DNA of 64,000 nt from Juglans regia (lineage: Eukaryota > Streptophyta > Magnoliopsida > Fagales > Juglandaceae): NCBI RefSeq assembly GCF_001411555.2, contig NC_049916.1, forward strand, positions 26,368,558-26,432,557, read 5' to 3'. Below are positions 24,357 to 36,152 of this stretch, piece after piece (the stretch's first letter is position 1; each line of letters opens with the position of its first letter). The notes beneath the pieces are model-generated. The model was not told where the DNA came from and made no database searches. It saw nothing but the letters and a program-made list of their open reading frames with translations. The translations under genes were made by a program, and so were the position numbers.

Positions 24357-27005
24357 TGGGTGTAACTGGTCTGGTCCGGTCCAGTCCGGTTTTGGACAAA
24401 ATCTAGGACCAAACCGGTATGTACCGATTTTGTATTTTTTAAAACCGATTACGCACCAGTTACCCTTATAAACTGGTACTTATGGTTTTACCGATTTTTT
24501 TTAAATGTAAGTTTCACAGATTGTCATTAAAAATGTTTATAAAAAAAAAAAAAACTGATTTAAAAAAATCAGTTTTAACTTTTGTGCCAAGAATAAACCC
24601 ACTCTTACATTGAATTAGACAAACATTATACATATTACCTTAGAGATAATTAATGAAAAAATGATCATATTTAGAAAAGCTTACTCGCAATGATTGTAAA
24701 ATCTAGAAATACAAGATTTTAAATACAAGATTATAGAAAAATCCCATGGTTCCTTAGGTTTCTATACATGTTAAGCATCCACTGATCTAGGCCACAAAAT
24801 GGGCACGGTTCGATCAACCAACAAGGACTTGATCAACCCAATCGACAATAATAAACACAATAATAAATTTCGGATTCAAAAACCCTACCATAATATCACA
24901 AAACCCAATCAATCAAATCGGCAATCACAGATTCACAAAAATCTCAATATCACAAAACCCAATCACACAAATCATAGTAGGCTAATATGTAATTTCAAAA
25001 ATAAAAAAGTACTTACCGTGGGGGCAAATCGGCAAAGAGACTGAGACAGGGGCCGAGAGAGTTGAGAGAAGAGAGATTGAGAGTGACGACGAAAGGGTTG
25101 AGAGACGAGAGAGTGAGAGGCGAGAGAGTTGAGAGTGAGCGATGAGAGAGTGAGAGATGGAGAGAGCGAGCTGCGAGAGGCGAGGCCGCGAGAGCAGAGT
25201 GCTGAGAAGTGAGAGATGAGCGGCGAAAAGCGAAATCACGAAGGAGATGAAGCATTGAAGATGATTTCAAATTTACTGATTTAGGGTTTTCAAATAGATG
25301 AAAACGAAGCCGTTTGCCCTTTGGCCCATTACTATTTAAATCAAGTTTAATTCTTTTCAATGTGTTTTTATTTTAAATGATAATTAAAATTTATATATAT
25401 TTCATATTTGTAATACATTTAATATACTATAGTCAAATATTTTATATATTAGACTATATAATATATATTTATATATTTGTAATACATTTAATATACCATA
25501 GTCTAATAGTATTAGTACAGTTATATATTAGTATTAGTTATAGTGATTTAGTATAACTATATTATTATAAGTATAACTATAGTCTATAGTCTATATTAAA
25601 CTATTAGTATTAGTTAAATAGTTATAGACTTATATATTAGTATAACTATATAATATATTAGACTAGTCTAATAGTATTAATATTAGCCTATTAGTATAGT
25701 TATATATTAGTATTAGTTATGGTGATTTAGTATAATTATATTAGTATAACTATAACTATAATTTATATTAAACTATTAATATTAGTTAAATAGTTATAGA
25801 CTTATATATTAGTATAGCTATATAATATATTAGACTATATAATAGTATTAATATTAGCATATTAGTATAGTTATATATTAGTATTAGTTATAGTGATTTA
25901 CTATAACTATATTAGTATAAGTATAACTATAGTCTATATTAAACTATTAGTATTAGTTAAATAGTTATAGACTTATATATTAGTATAGCTATATTAGACT
26001 ATATAATAGTATTAAAATTAGCATATTACTATAGCTATATATTAGTATTAATTATAATGATTTAGTATAACTATATTAGTATAAGTATAACTATAGTCTA
26101 TAGTCTAATTAAACTATTAGTATTAGTTAAATAGTTTATAGTTATAGACTTATATATTAGTATAATTACAACTATAGTCTATATTAAACTATTAATATTA
26201 GTTAAATAGTTATAACTTGTATATTAGTATAGCTATATTAATATAAGTATAATTATAGTCTATATCAGACTATTAGTATAGTTATATATTAATATTAGTA
26301 TTAGTTATAAACTTTTAGTATTAATAATAAGTATAACTATAATCTATAGTCTATATTAGACTATTAATATTAGTTAAATAGTCTATAACTAGTAGTTATA
26401 GACTTATATATTAGCATAGTTAAATAATATATTAGACTATATAATAGTATTAATATTAGACTATTGGTATAGTTATAAGTTATATATTAGTATTAGTTAT
26501 AAACTATATATTTAATATTAATATTAGTCATAAACTTTTAGTAAAAACTTGTAGTATTAATTGTAAGTATAACTATAGTCATTAGTTTATATTAGACTAT
26601 TAGTATTAGTTATAAACTTTTAGTGATTTAGTATTAACATTTTATATAATAATTTATAAATTATAATCAGAAATTATTTCATATATAAATATATATAATT
26701 ATATATTATATATAAAAATTTCACATAAAAATTTATAATTATACATAATATATAAAACTTATATATATTAATTTATATATATATAATATTTTGTATAAAA
26801 CTTATATATACAATAATATAAATATTATTTATATATATATATTTTATCAACCAGTCCAGTCCAGGCTGAAAAATACTAAAACTGGAACTGGACTGGAACC
26901 GGAATCGGCCGGTTTTCACATTCTAAGAATCGGTCCCGGACTGGTTCAAAATCGGTAAAACCGATCCCGTTTGGATCGGTTTTCCGGTTTGAATTTATAC
27001 CCCTA
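24357..27005. mobile_element. Non-autonomous hAT element inserted in the LINE RNase H domain
   Basis: The left end is TGGGTGTAACTGGTCTGGTC and the complement of the right end is TAGGGGTATAAATTCAAACC. Flanking 8-mers TCTGATAT (24349-24356) and CCTGACAT (27006-27013) match at 6/8. Removing the element rejoins the interrupted RNase H frame. Subterminal zones are rich in CCGGT/ACCGG words on both strands. The interior is a TATA-rich degenerate tandem array, and at 25,000-25,260 there is a GA-rich leader-like part. It shares ends and interior with the element at 62,611-63,286. No transposase is present. Confidence 0.75.
25380..26650. repeat. Degenerate AT-rich tandem array, ~160-180 bp period
   Basis: Landmark words such as TATATATTAGTATTAGTTAT recur near 25,509, 25,691, 25,862 and 26,024 (spacings about 182, 171 and 162 bp), then more irregularly to about 26,620. 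TTAAACTATTAGTATTAGTT and ATAGTTATAGACTTATATAT accompany them. The sequence is non-coding. A single copy of the motif is in the sibling element at 62,611. Confidence 0.7.
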
Positions 27006-29460
27006 CCTGACATAATCTCTACTAGCACACATTGAGACTAAAACATCCCCATTACAGTCCCTTATCACAATACCTATACCCATCCTTTGTTGAGTTAGCA
27101 CCATTGCAACGTCGAAATTAGCTTTGAATCTATCACCATCTGGTTTCCTCCATTCCACTCTTTCCACAGCCCCCTTCTTCAGACCATAACCCCATTATTT
27201 TCCTTTATTTGTTTGCTGAAATTCATCCAACCATGCAATAGCATTCTGTACCACTACTTTGGGGCAAGAAAATTTACCTTCAAAGCAAAATTTATTCATT
27301 CTTAACCACACATTCCTCATTATTACCACCATTTTCTCTATTTCATCTTTTGGTAGTTTTCTATACACTTCTATCCATAGCTGTAAAAAATCCCTAAAAA
27401 ATCCTAGCTGGTGGTCTTCCATTTATTCATAGGATTAGCATTTTCTACCCACACATAAGAGGAAATAGGACAACTCCATAGAACATGAATGACAGATTCC
27501 TCTTCCATTTTACAAATGGGGCACCTTGAATCCTCAATCACTTTCTTTTTCCACAGATTGAGTCTTATAGGTAGAATACATTTATGGCTCTCCACAGAAA
27601 GTGTTTTGCAACTCCAGGTATCTCCAGCTGCCACACCTGCCTTCACACCTTAACTCTCTCCCCTTCCTCAGATGTTCCCCCCTCATCCCTTTTATTTCTT
27701 TGTTGAGTTACATAATACGCACTTTTCACAGAAAGTTTTTCATTTTTTGAAAAGCCCAAGATCAGTTTATCTGCAACACAAGTTCTGCTAATAGGAATAA
27801 CACATATCATGTTAGCCTCTTTCTCCATAAAAACTCTTTTCACTAACTCTTCATTCCATGTTTTGCCATCTTCACCAAACAACTCATTAACCTTTGAGTC
27901 AGCATTGAGGAGTTTCATAGGAGACTGGACACAATAAGTGGTAGAATTTGGTAGCCACTTCTGTCCCCAAAATTTTTATGTCTTCACCATTCCCCACTCT
28001 CCACACAGCCCCCTCTCTCACCACCTCCAATCCTAACTAGATACTTCTCCAAATTTGGTAACAAGTGATTGTGGCTCTTTTTGTATCCTTCACCCCTACT
28101 TGGCCAACCTGATACTATTAAAATATTCCATCTCCCTAAACCCCAATCCACTAGCTGCTTTTCCTGCTCCCAACCAGCTCCACTTTTTCCAATGGACCCT
28201 TATCGTTCTGATTTTGATTCCACCAGAACCTAGCTATTAAGGCTTCAATGTCACTACACAACTTAGGCAATCTAAATACACTCATTGTGTATGTGAGAAT
28301 TGCATGAATGACTACTTTTATAAGCACTTCCTTCCCAGCTTTGGACATGAATTATTTTTCCAGTTTTGAATTTTAAGCCACACCTTTTATTTAATGCTTC
28401 GAAAAGTATCATACTTTGACTTGTCTACTACAACAGGGAGGCCCAAGTACTTCTCATAACTATCACACACTACTGCACCAGCTTCTTGAAATATAATCTT
28501 TCTAGTCTCACCTTTTGTATTAGAGCTGAAAAATATCGATGTCTTTTGTTTGTTTAGCACTTGGCATGAAGGTCTTTCATATACACCCAGAAATGAGTAT
28601 ACATTTTTCCATTCTTCCACCATTGATCTACAAAAGATCACACATTCATCAGCAAATAAAAGGTGATTCAACCTAGTCCCTCCTCTAATTGCTGCAGTCC
28701 CCCTTATAACTCCCATACTCTCTAATTTAATCATGAGTTGGTTAAGAACCTCAGCACAAATTATAAACAGGTAAAAAGATAGAGGATCCCCTTGCCTCAA
28801 TCCTCTTGAAGGAATAATAACCTTTCCAGGTACTTCATTCGCCAACACATTATAGCTCACAGTCGAGAAAAATTTCATGATCAGGCTCACCATTTTTTCA
28901 CCAAACCCCAATCTCCTCATCATTACCTCAAGCACTCTATCATAGGCCTTTGACATATCCAGTTTAATGGTCGTGCTTTGTACCCTCCCTTTCTGCTTTG
29001 TCTTCATGGTATGTAACATTTCATATGCAATCATTATATTGTCTGTGATCAGTCTGCCAGAAATGAATGCACTCTGGTTTGAGGAGATAATCTCAGACAA
29101 CACTTTTTTTATTCTGTTAGCCAACACTTTGGAGATTAATTTATACAACACATTGCGTAAACTAATTGGTCTAAACTCTATCACAAATTTGGGGGCCTTC
29201 ACCTTTGGTATCAGAGTTATGTGTTTGGTTAACTCCCTGGCCCATTTCACCTTCTTTCAGAAAACCCAGAACAACATTGCATGTCTCATTCCCTACAATT
29301 CCCTAGTGACTTTGATAAAATCCTGCCCCAAAACCATATGGGCCAAGGGATTTAAAAGCTGACATTTGTTTTAAAGCCACCTCTACCTCCTCAGCTTTAA
29401 ATTCCCACTCCAACCCCACCATCATTTCTTTTGTTATCATTTTTTCAGTTGCCATTGCAC
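27006..29460 (-). pseudogene. LINE ORF2 part: reverse transcriptase, zinc-binding region, RNase H start
   Basis: An open frame at 29,250-28,387 encodes an L1-type RT: ITLIPKVKAPKFVIEFRPIS, then QSAFISGRLITDNIMIAYEM, TTIKLDMSKAYDRV, RGLRQGDPLSFYLFI and LLFADECVIF. The catalytic FADD box reads FADE, so the second Asp is lost. Downstream, separate broken frames (27,918-27,643; 27,646-27,404; 27,422-27,195) carry SVKSAYYVTQ, KCILPIRLNLWKKK plus CPICKMEEESVIHVLWSCP (zf-RVT) and the linker to RNase H. Frameshifts separate these pieces. Confidence 0.88.
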
Positions 29461-30579
29461 ACTTAGAGCTGTAATCGAGTGGAGTCGAGCTGATTTTTGA
29501 ACTGTCAAGCTCGACTTGACTAAAAAAACTCGAGCTCGAGCTCGAGACTTTTACTTTTTTCCTGCTTGAGCTCGGCTCGATAAGTCAAGATTTCAGATCG
29601 AGCTTGAGTCGAGTCTGCTCGACTCGAATTGTGCTTTTATTTATTTATTTATATAAATTAATAAAATAAAATATTAGAGAAATAAAAAATGCATGTAAGA
29701 TAACTTATTTTTTTTTTTCGGTTGTATCAATTTATAATTTAAAGAATTAATGAATCAACTAATGCTAGTAATTTAGAAATATACACAAGGGCCTTCAAAT
29801 AAAACCACAAAAGAAAAACAGTTATTTACATTTAGAAAAATGAAAAAAGAAGAGAAAATATTGACATATAAAATCCAATTAAGATAAGAGTGCACGTCGA
29901 ATATAATATTTGGAATTATTGTTCTATAGTATCTCTATCACCATCAATGGTTAAAAATATTATTTCAAATAAACAAAATACATGTAAAGAGACTTCAAAG
30001 TCTAAACTACATCAAACTTTGAAATCTCACATAATTCTAAATATATAAACTAATAGAACTTGTCATATATTTCTACTTCCTTGCATTTTTTTTTATCAAA
30101 GTTATTTAACCATAGCAAATATGTCCAATGAGATTTGACAAATAACACATTTTAATAGAAATCAATTTTGATAAACTCCAGTCCATATTATCATTTTTCA
30201 ATCATGTTCATAACTTTGATAAAAGTCAGTTCATAATATCATGTTTCAAAATATTAACTATAATATGAAAAGACCCTGCATATATGCTCAAAAAATATTT
30301 ATAAAGTATTTTTACTCCCCTACATATACAAGCTTGAATTATTTATAATTCTATAAAAGTATTGCATTGCATAGCATCCATCCATAAGCTTCAATTATGG
30401 CAATACAATTTCTGCTAATTCCAACTCCTCCTACAAAATAAAAAATAAAAATAATCACATACCATTCTATTTTAGAAAATAATTAAAGTGTTCATGAAAG
30501 TGATAGTTTTTTTTTTTTTTTTAAATTTTATGAAAGTGATACTTACTTTTAGTTCTTTCTTAACTCCATGGCGTGCTCT

Positions 30580-30690
30580 AACCCAATCTGCTCCACATAG
30601 TAGTATTTGAACCGTTTCAGTTGACAAAGATGTTTGATATGGATCGATAACTCTACCACCAACACTAAATGTAGACTCTGAAGCAATTGT
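30580..30690 (-). pseudogene. hAT transposase C-terminal dimerisation domain remnant
   Basis: The frame on the minus strand reads IASESTFSVGGRVIDPYQTS then LSTETVQILLCGADWVRARH. This is the characteristic SESxFSxGGRVxDPxRxxLxxxxVxxLxCxxDW signature of the hAT dimerisation domain (ricesleeper/Tam3 class). Only this end of the transposase is recognisable; the zinc finger and catalytic core are missing. Confidence 0.85.
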
Positions 30691-31243
30691 ACTTATAAGA
30701 ATTGTAGAACTAATTATATATGTGTGGCATGAATTATATTGGCATTGCAAAAGGGCGAAAGGCAAACAAATCATCAAACCAACTCCTCAACAAATATATG
30801 TATTAAAGTTGCTTTGAAAATTCATAAAATTACAAACAATAACACAAATTCATAAAATATATAAATATGTACCTATAGTGGTGAGATAAAAGGGAGTCTT
30901 TGTCTTGTGGTCCAAACTCTGTGGAGCTAAGATAATAAGACTCAAAGGCTGAAATGGAACCCAAGAGATAAATTAAAAACTGAAAAAATTATTATTTTTT
31001 TATATGTAGAATAGGGAAAAGGATTACTTTTATCGAAAGCAAGAAGATCTGAGTATTTGCGCTCTAAACTGGAAAACTTGCAGTGAAACCCTTGTTAGTG
31101 ACTGTGAGTAGTGCGCAGAGGAAAGCTGGGAAAGAGAGAATTTTACCAATTACTATCGTTTGAAGGGTCTCTAACTTGTTAAAGTAAATTCAATTAAAAA
31201 AAAAAAGATTAAAAGAGAGTTAAGAAGTTTAAAAGATAATTTA

Positions 31244-31446
31244 AGGCTTCGTTTGGTTCCTTAAATATTTTCAACTCATCTCAATTCATCATTACAATTT
31301 TTTCAAATTTCAATACAAAATATAATAAATAATTTAATTTTTTCAAATCTTAAAATAATAATAATATTAAAAAATAATATTCTAACAATATTTTATCATC
31401 TCAACTCAACTTAACTCAACTCACTTTAACATCTAAACACAATCTA
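31244..31446. mobile_element. Tourist-like MITE copy G, nested in the hAT element
   Basis: Starts GGCTTCGTTTGGTTCC after TAA and ends ACATCTAAACACAATC before TAA, a clean TAA target duplication. The interior has CAACTCATCTCAATTCATCA. It is the innermost and so the youngest insertion of the LINE/hAT/MITE nest. Confidence 0.75.
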
Positions 31447-32248
31447 AAAGTTATACTCGATTCTCGCAAAAGCAATCAGTATACGTAATCTTAACATTAA
31501 AAAAAAAAAAAATTGAATTTAACTCTTTACCTGCGCGACTTGAAAACTGCATATACTAAAAAGTATTATAAAAGGAATCATATTCATAAAAGACAAAATA
31601 TTATATAATGTCAAAAGAACACAACTTCCAAGACAACATTTCAATTTCTGGATAGAATTAATAATATTTAATTATAGGCTATAGACTATGTCATAAACAT
31701 TTTATACAAGATACAATTATAACATATAACTAATTTTAAATTTATGTAAACATATAATTTATAGTTATTATGAATAAATGTTAAGTAGTTACATATATAT
31801 ATATATATGTATATGTTAGCATCATGGCATGTGTCTCATATTACATACGTTACATAATATAATTTAATGACATAAGAAGTCTTAAGTGCTAAACTAAATA
31901 ATATATATATATATATATATAGTATATTCAATATATATGCATAGGTGAATAAGTATAAGTAATTATGTTACATATTATATATTTAAGAATAAAAGTTGAG
32001 ACACACACACACACACATAAACATATGTATGAACGAGCTTTAATCGAGTCGAGTCAGGCATAAACGAGCGAATCTTAACGAGCCTTAGTCGAGTCGAGTT
32101 GAGTTTTAGCGAGTATGTGTCACTTACTAATCGAGCGGGTATCTGCTTTCACGAACGAATTTTTTTTTTCACGAGTCGAGTTTGATTCAAGTTTAATCAA
32201 GCGAGTACCGAGCGGGCTATCGAACAAACTGATTTATTTACAGTCCTA

Positions 32249-33500
32249 TGCACTCTCATTTAACTTAGCTGCTGAATGATGTGATGAACTATATATCCCA
32301 GAGAAATGGTTCCAGAAAGCCTCCTCCACCTCTCCCTCTTCTTTTACCTTCTTCCCCTGTGAGTCAACAATTTTAGTTATCACATTTTTTATTCATTCTC
32401 TAATTTGCACATGCACGGAAGAATTTTGTGTTTCTATCCCCTTGTTGCAGCCAATGCCTCTTTGCCCTTTGTTTCCACCATAGGTTATCTTGGTCTAACA
32501 TAATGCCCAAGTCCTCTTTCAACTTCTTAATATCTTCCATATTTTCTGGTCATTCACTTTCTTGGAGAATTTTTAATTCTCCAGCTTTCATTTTCATTGC
32601 CTTTTCTTTTCTAGCAACTAAAATTCTGCTCCATTTACACAATGCTCTTCTACACTCAGCAAGTGATTGTTGAACCTTCTTCATAGGATCACCACCCACT
32701 GCATGTTTTCCCCACTCATTTTCAACTATTCTGCCACACTCCTCCAACTCCCAACACTTCTCATATTTGAAAGTCTTCCCCTTGTATCTTTTTTTAGTTA
32801 TTTCCTTGTTGAAAGACAATGGAAGAGGTCTACGGTTAGAACACCATGCCACCAATGCTTCCACCCCTACTTCCGAAAACTACATTATCCAATTTTGGTT
32901 TGCAACAGCAAGATCCAGCCTTTCCTCAATGAAGGTACCATCACCATGACCATTACTCGTAAATTTACACCCCTCCATCTCAAGTCATGTAACATTCCAC
33001 ATTCAAGTGCCTTCCTAAACATTTCCATTTGCTATTCTTTTCTCTCTCTAACCCCCATCTTTTCTTCTTGTGACAAAATTTCATTAAAATCTCTCACTAC
33101 ACACCTACTTGTGTTAGTTGGTGGCTTGAAAGATTTCAATAAATCCCATGATAAGTTTTTCATCCTCTAGTCTAAGTTCTCATAAAAATGTGTCAAGAGC
33201 CATCTTGCATTCCCCACCTCACCCTTAATCCACACATTGATGTGCCGTTGGGAATAGTTCACTAACTCCACCACATCCTCATTCTTCAATAGCATTATTA
33301 ACCCTCCACTCATACCCCTTGGCTCCACCACAAAACATCCATCAAACCTCAATTTTCTCAGCAAAAACCCCTCACTCTATTTGCTTTCATTCTAGTTTCC
33401 ATTAAGAAAACTATTTCGGGCTGCTTTTCCTTCACTAAGGAGCAAAAGATTTGAATTGTTCGAAGGTTCCCAAACCCCCGACAACTTGAAAACTAATGAC
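32249..33500 (-). pseudogene. LINE ORF2 part: endonuclease remnant and linker to RT
   Basis: The minus-strand frames read VISFQVVGGLGTFEQF, then after a frameshift VKEKQPEIVFLMETRMKANR, then RKLRFDGCFVVEPRGMSGGL and HINVWIKGEVGNARWLLTHF. This is the start of the apurinic-type L1 endonuclease. The usual WNxRGLG start is corrupted (the Asn is lost), while the Glu of METR is kept. The frame at 32,864-32,550 (helical, with WELEECGRIVENEW) is the poorly conserved linker before RT. Several stops occur. Confidence 0.75.
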
Positions 33501-34980
33501 AGCTCCATCCCCACTACTATCTCCTTTTAACTTTTTTGAACCTGCTTGCAACAGGCCCTCACCATCCACCACATTCGAACCTCTTTTCTTTTTCAATTGT
33601 TGTGTAGGTGGAAATTTATTCAAACCTTTTTCCCTTGCACTTCTTTTCCACCTTCTTGTATTCTTCATCTTTTCCACAGCTTGGCTTTCCACGTGGTCAT
33701 TCCCCCCCTACTATTACTTCCCCTAAACCATCCATTCCACTCTTCATTGCATTATCATCAGCATCACTGGACCCATATGAGTCCATCTTAGGATTATTTA
33801 CCTTTCTTTTCTGCTATTGATTTTCCTTCTCCAGATCACTCTCCTATAACCCACTCTCCACACACCTTTCCTGTTGCCCCTCCTCCACACCCTTCACTAC
33901 TTCATTTGTTATTTTTAATCCCATCATAAGGCTATTATCGTTAATTGTTTTCTCCATCACCTTCGAGGGCCAACTATTTTCATTTTCCACATTCTCCTCC
34001 TCTTCCCTCTTAATTCCCACTATCCCCCTCCCCATGCTTTGCTCCCCCTTCCCCACCTCACTTCCTGAATTTTCCCATCCCCCCCCCCCTCCACTATCTT
34101 TCCTCCCTCCCTTTTTTGAAAAACCACCCTCACTACCCACCTATTTGGATTCACCCTTATAAAATGCTTTTTTATAGGCTCTCCTTTTTTGCGTTGGCTT
34201 TGCCCTCAGCCATGATCCAAATTGTTTACTAGTCACATTCCCTATATCACTCTGTAACCACTTGCATCACATCCCATCTCCCCATGTAGAATCCATCCAC
34301 ACTTAAAAATAGATTCGTGGTAGCTTCTCATACTTTAATCCAACTCAAACTCTCATACCATTCATCTTTATTATACAGCCCCCTACAATTACTTTGCAGA
34401 GAGGTATCTCAACTCTCACCCGTCGGTACATTCCTCAACCAATACCATCCTTAGGTACATCCACCTCAACCACCCTCCTCAACGACCTCCCAATTTGAAT
34501 TCCACACTCTCTTGTCATGTAAACCATTGGTAAGTTATGGATTTGAATCCAAAAAACTTCACTTACAAAAATCCACTGGTTTGGTTGAGTAAACCCATCA
34601 AACACCTGGAAGATGAATAGCTGATAGTCAAACAACCACGGATGTCCATCCATTACTCTCATTTTGTTAGCATGGGTCATGAAAGTTACTACAAAAGTGT
34701 TACTCCCAACTTCTTGGAATGTGGTTGGCTTACTCACACTTCATATCTTTGCCATTGTCGAGGCCAGAACCTCCTTTCCAATTTGTCGTTCCACACAAAT
34801 TCTTCTAATCAGACTTCGCTCCCCCTTCTCACAGGTTACATTCTCAGGACCCCCATTAAATTCAAGCATTTGATTCTCCTCCTTCGTTAAATGTAGATTC
34901 CTACACATCTCTTCCAAGTCCTCCATCGCACCTCCCAAGTTCCGTGCCATCGACAAAGCTCTACAGAGAATATTCTCACC
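33501..34980 (-). pseudogene. LINE ORF1 remnant (DUF4283-type)
   Basis: The minus-strand frame 34,956-34,741 begins MSMARNLGGAMEDLEEMCRN. Frame 34,737-34,435 holds FVVTFMTHANKMRVMDGHPW then FDYQLFIFQVFDG, NQWIFVSEVFWIQIHNLPMV and GIQIGRSLRRVVEVD, the DUF4283 core that plant L1 ORF1 proteins use for nucleic-acid binding. Downstream frames (34,140-33,844; 33,692-33,435) are low-complexity Gly/Glu/Lys-rich tails. Stops separate all pieces. Confidence 0.78.
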
Positions 34981-35125
34981 ACCTTTGTTTTCTAACGAAA
35001 AGTAGAGAGGAGACTTTTCATAATTTATGAATTCTAATTAGCTCTAACCTTCCTCGTTTTCTTTAGAGCATGGAGCCAATATCTATTATCTTTAACCATT
35101 TCTATGTCTTGATGTCACCCACGTT

Positions 35126-35716
35126 GAGACCCTTGTAGACATTATTCCCATTTCTTTAACGTTTCCCATTTTGGTCAACTTCATTGCTTTCTCGAGAGCC
35201 CACCTTTGATCTCTGTTCAATGAGAGAGCATATAGTTTCAAATTCATTGATTTCTGTACAGAGTTATCTTAATATTAATTTGTTTGTCATTCCCTTCAAT
35301 CATTGTTAAAAAGATAAAAAATAAATTATAAAATTAATCCTGTTAAACTTTTAAGATAAATGATAATTTCATATGATATTAAAACAAATAATTTAAATTC
35401 AAATCATGACTCTATACTTTATCAAATTTAATTAAATATTTTATATTTCACAATATCAAGTAATTGAAAAATAAGTAAAAATTAATAAATAAATTTTCAA
35501 TAATTTTAATGGTATATTAGAGGATAACGCAAGAATATAGTTAAAATAATGATGAATATAATAGTTCTTCTAGTAAGTTTTATCGTGCTAAAATATCTGT
35601 TATTTTTATTTTTACAAATATTAAGATAATTAATATTTAACTCTCTTAAAGGTTTTATATCCTAATCACCGTATCATAATCTGAGATTAAAATAACTCTG
35701 TATAATGTGATCAAAT
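35126..35716. other. Intergenic AT-rich DNA, no gene seen
   Basis: Sequence between the LINE target duplication and the degenerate MITE. It has many stops in all frames and no recognised motif. Confidence 0.4.
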
Positions 35717-35880
35717 TTTGGCTAATATATAAATAGTTTCATCTCATCTCATTTTAACAATTTTTTTAAATTTTTATATAAAATATAATAAATAATTTAA
35801 TTTTTTCAAATTAAAAAAATAAAAAAATAAAATTTTAATAAAATTTATTTAATTTTTAATTTTTATTTAAAATCAACTCG
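35717..35880. mobile_element. Degenerate Tourist-like MITE copy H
   Basis: The interior words ATCTCATCTCATTTTAACAA and AAAATATAATAAATAATTTA are kept. The terminal repeats are largely lost. Confidence 0.45.
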
Positions 35881-35944
35881 GATAGAGTCGAGTTTTGCCA
35901 TCTTGATCAATAAACAATCTGATGATGTGGGGGTGCAAGGGTTT

Positions 35945-35977
35945 ACGTGGCGAACGTGGCTTCGCCACGTCGCGTGG
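35945..35977. promoter_or_regulatory. ACGTGGC (ABRE/G-box-like) cluster upstream of the DUF7036 gene
   Basis: Within 33 bp lie ACGTGGC (35945-35951), ACGTGGC (35954-35960) and its complement GCCACGT (35964-35970). The last two form a short inverted repeat, and CGCGTGG follows. ACGTGGC is the core bound by plant bZIP factors of the ABF/ABI5 and GBF classes. It lies about 180-210 bp upstream of the DUF7036 ATG, a plausible promoter position. Binding is inference. Confidence 0.5.
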
Positions 35978-36152
35978 GTGGATAGCCGATGAGAGAGTGC
36001 ATCACATGGTAGCACAGCTTTTGCGAAGCACTGTTTTATTATTATAGTTGTAAGTGACAACGCGGAAATGCCCACCATTAACGCTTGTCTCTCACCTTCT
36101 TCGTCTTCAACCTTCGAAAGAGACGAAAGAGGGGGTTCCAGATGCCCTGCAG

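Larger units (their letters stand above)
29464..32248 (-). mobile_element. hAT element with transposase remnant, inserted in LINE ORF2
   Basis: The left end TAGAGCTGTAATCGAG and the complement of the right end TAGGACTGTAAATAAATC form short imperfect terminal repeats. The flanking 8-mers are TGCACACT (29456-29463) and TGCACTCT (32249-32256), 7/8. Subterminal zones repeat GAGTCGAG/CTCGAG words (29,480-29,630 and 32,035-32,215). The interior keeps a hAT dimerisation-domain remnant on the minus strand and a nested MITE. Everything else is AT-rich and non-coding, so the element cannot move by itself. Confidence 0.82.
23961..35110 (-). mobile_element. L1-type LINE retrotransposon, full-length but dead, split by two hAT elements
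   Basis: The insert is bounded by a perfect 15-bp target duplication GATGTCACCCACGTT at 23946-23960 and 35111-35125. A T-run just inside the left copy is the poly(A) tail seen from the other strand, so the element reads right to left. In order it holds ORF1 (DUF4283-like, about 34,960-33,500), an endonuclease start (33,500-33,170), the rest of ORF2 to 32,249, reverse transcriptase (29,250-28,387), a zinc-binding zf-RVT segment and an RNase H domain (27,190-24,050). Two hAT elements interrupt ORF2. Without them and their duplicated 8-mers the LINE is about 5.7 kb, normal for plant L1. Stops and frameshifts occur throughout. Confidence 0.9.

Noticed and set aside
24982..25360. Minus-strand frames of Leu/Ser/Arg repeats
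   Set aside because: Encoded by a GAGAG-rich stretch inside a hAT element.
25380..26650. CRISPR-like or centromeric satellite array
   Set aside because: The period is loose, the units are degenerate, and the array lies within hAT ends; a plant nuclear genome has no CRISPR.
28967..29362. Plus-strand frame of 131 codons
   Set aside because: Shadow of the LINE reverse transcriptase on the other strand.
36054..36152. Upstream extension of the DUF7036 frame
   Set aside because: It opens at GTG with no ATG in frame before 36,153.
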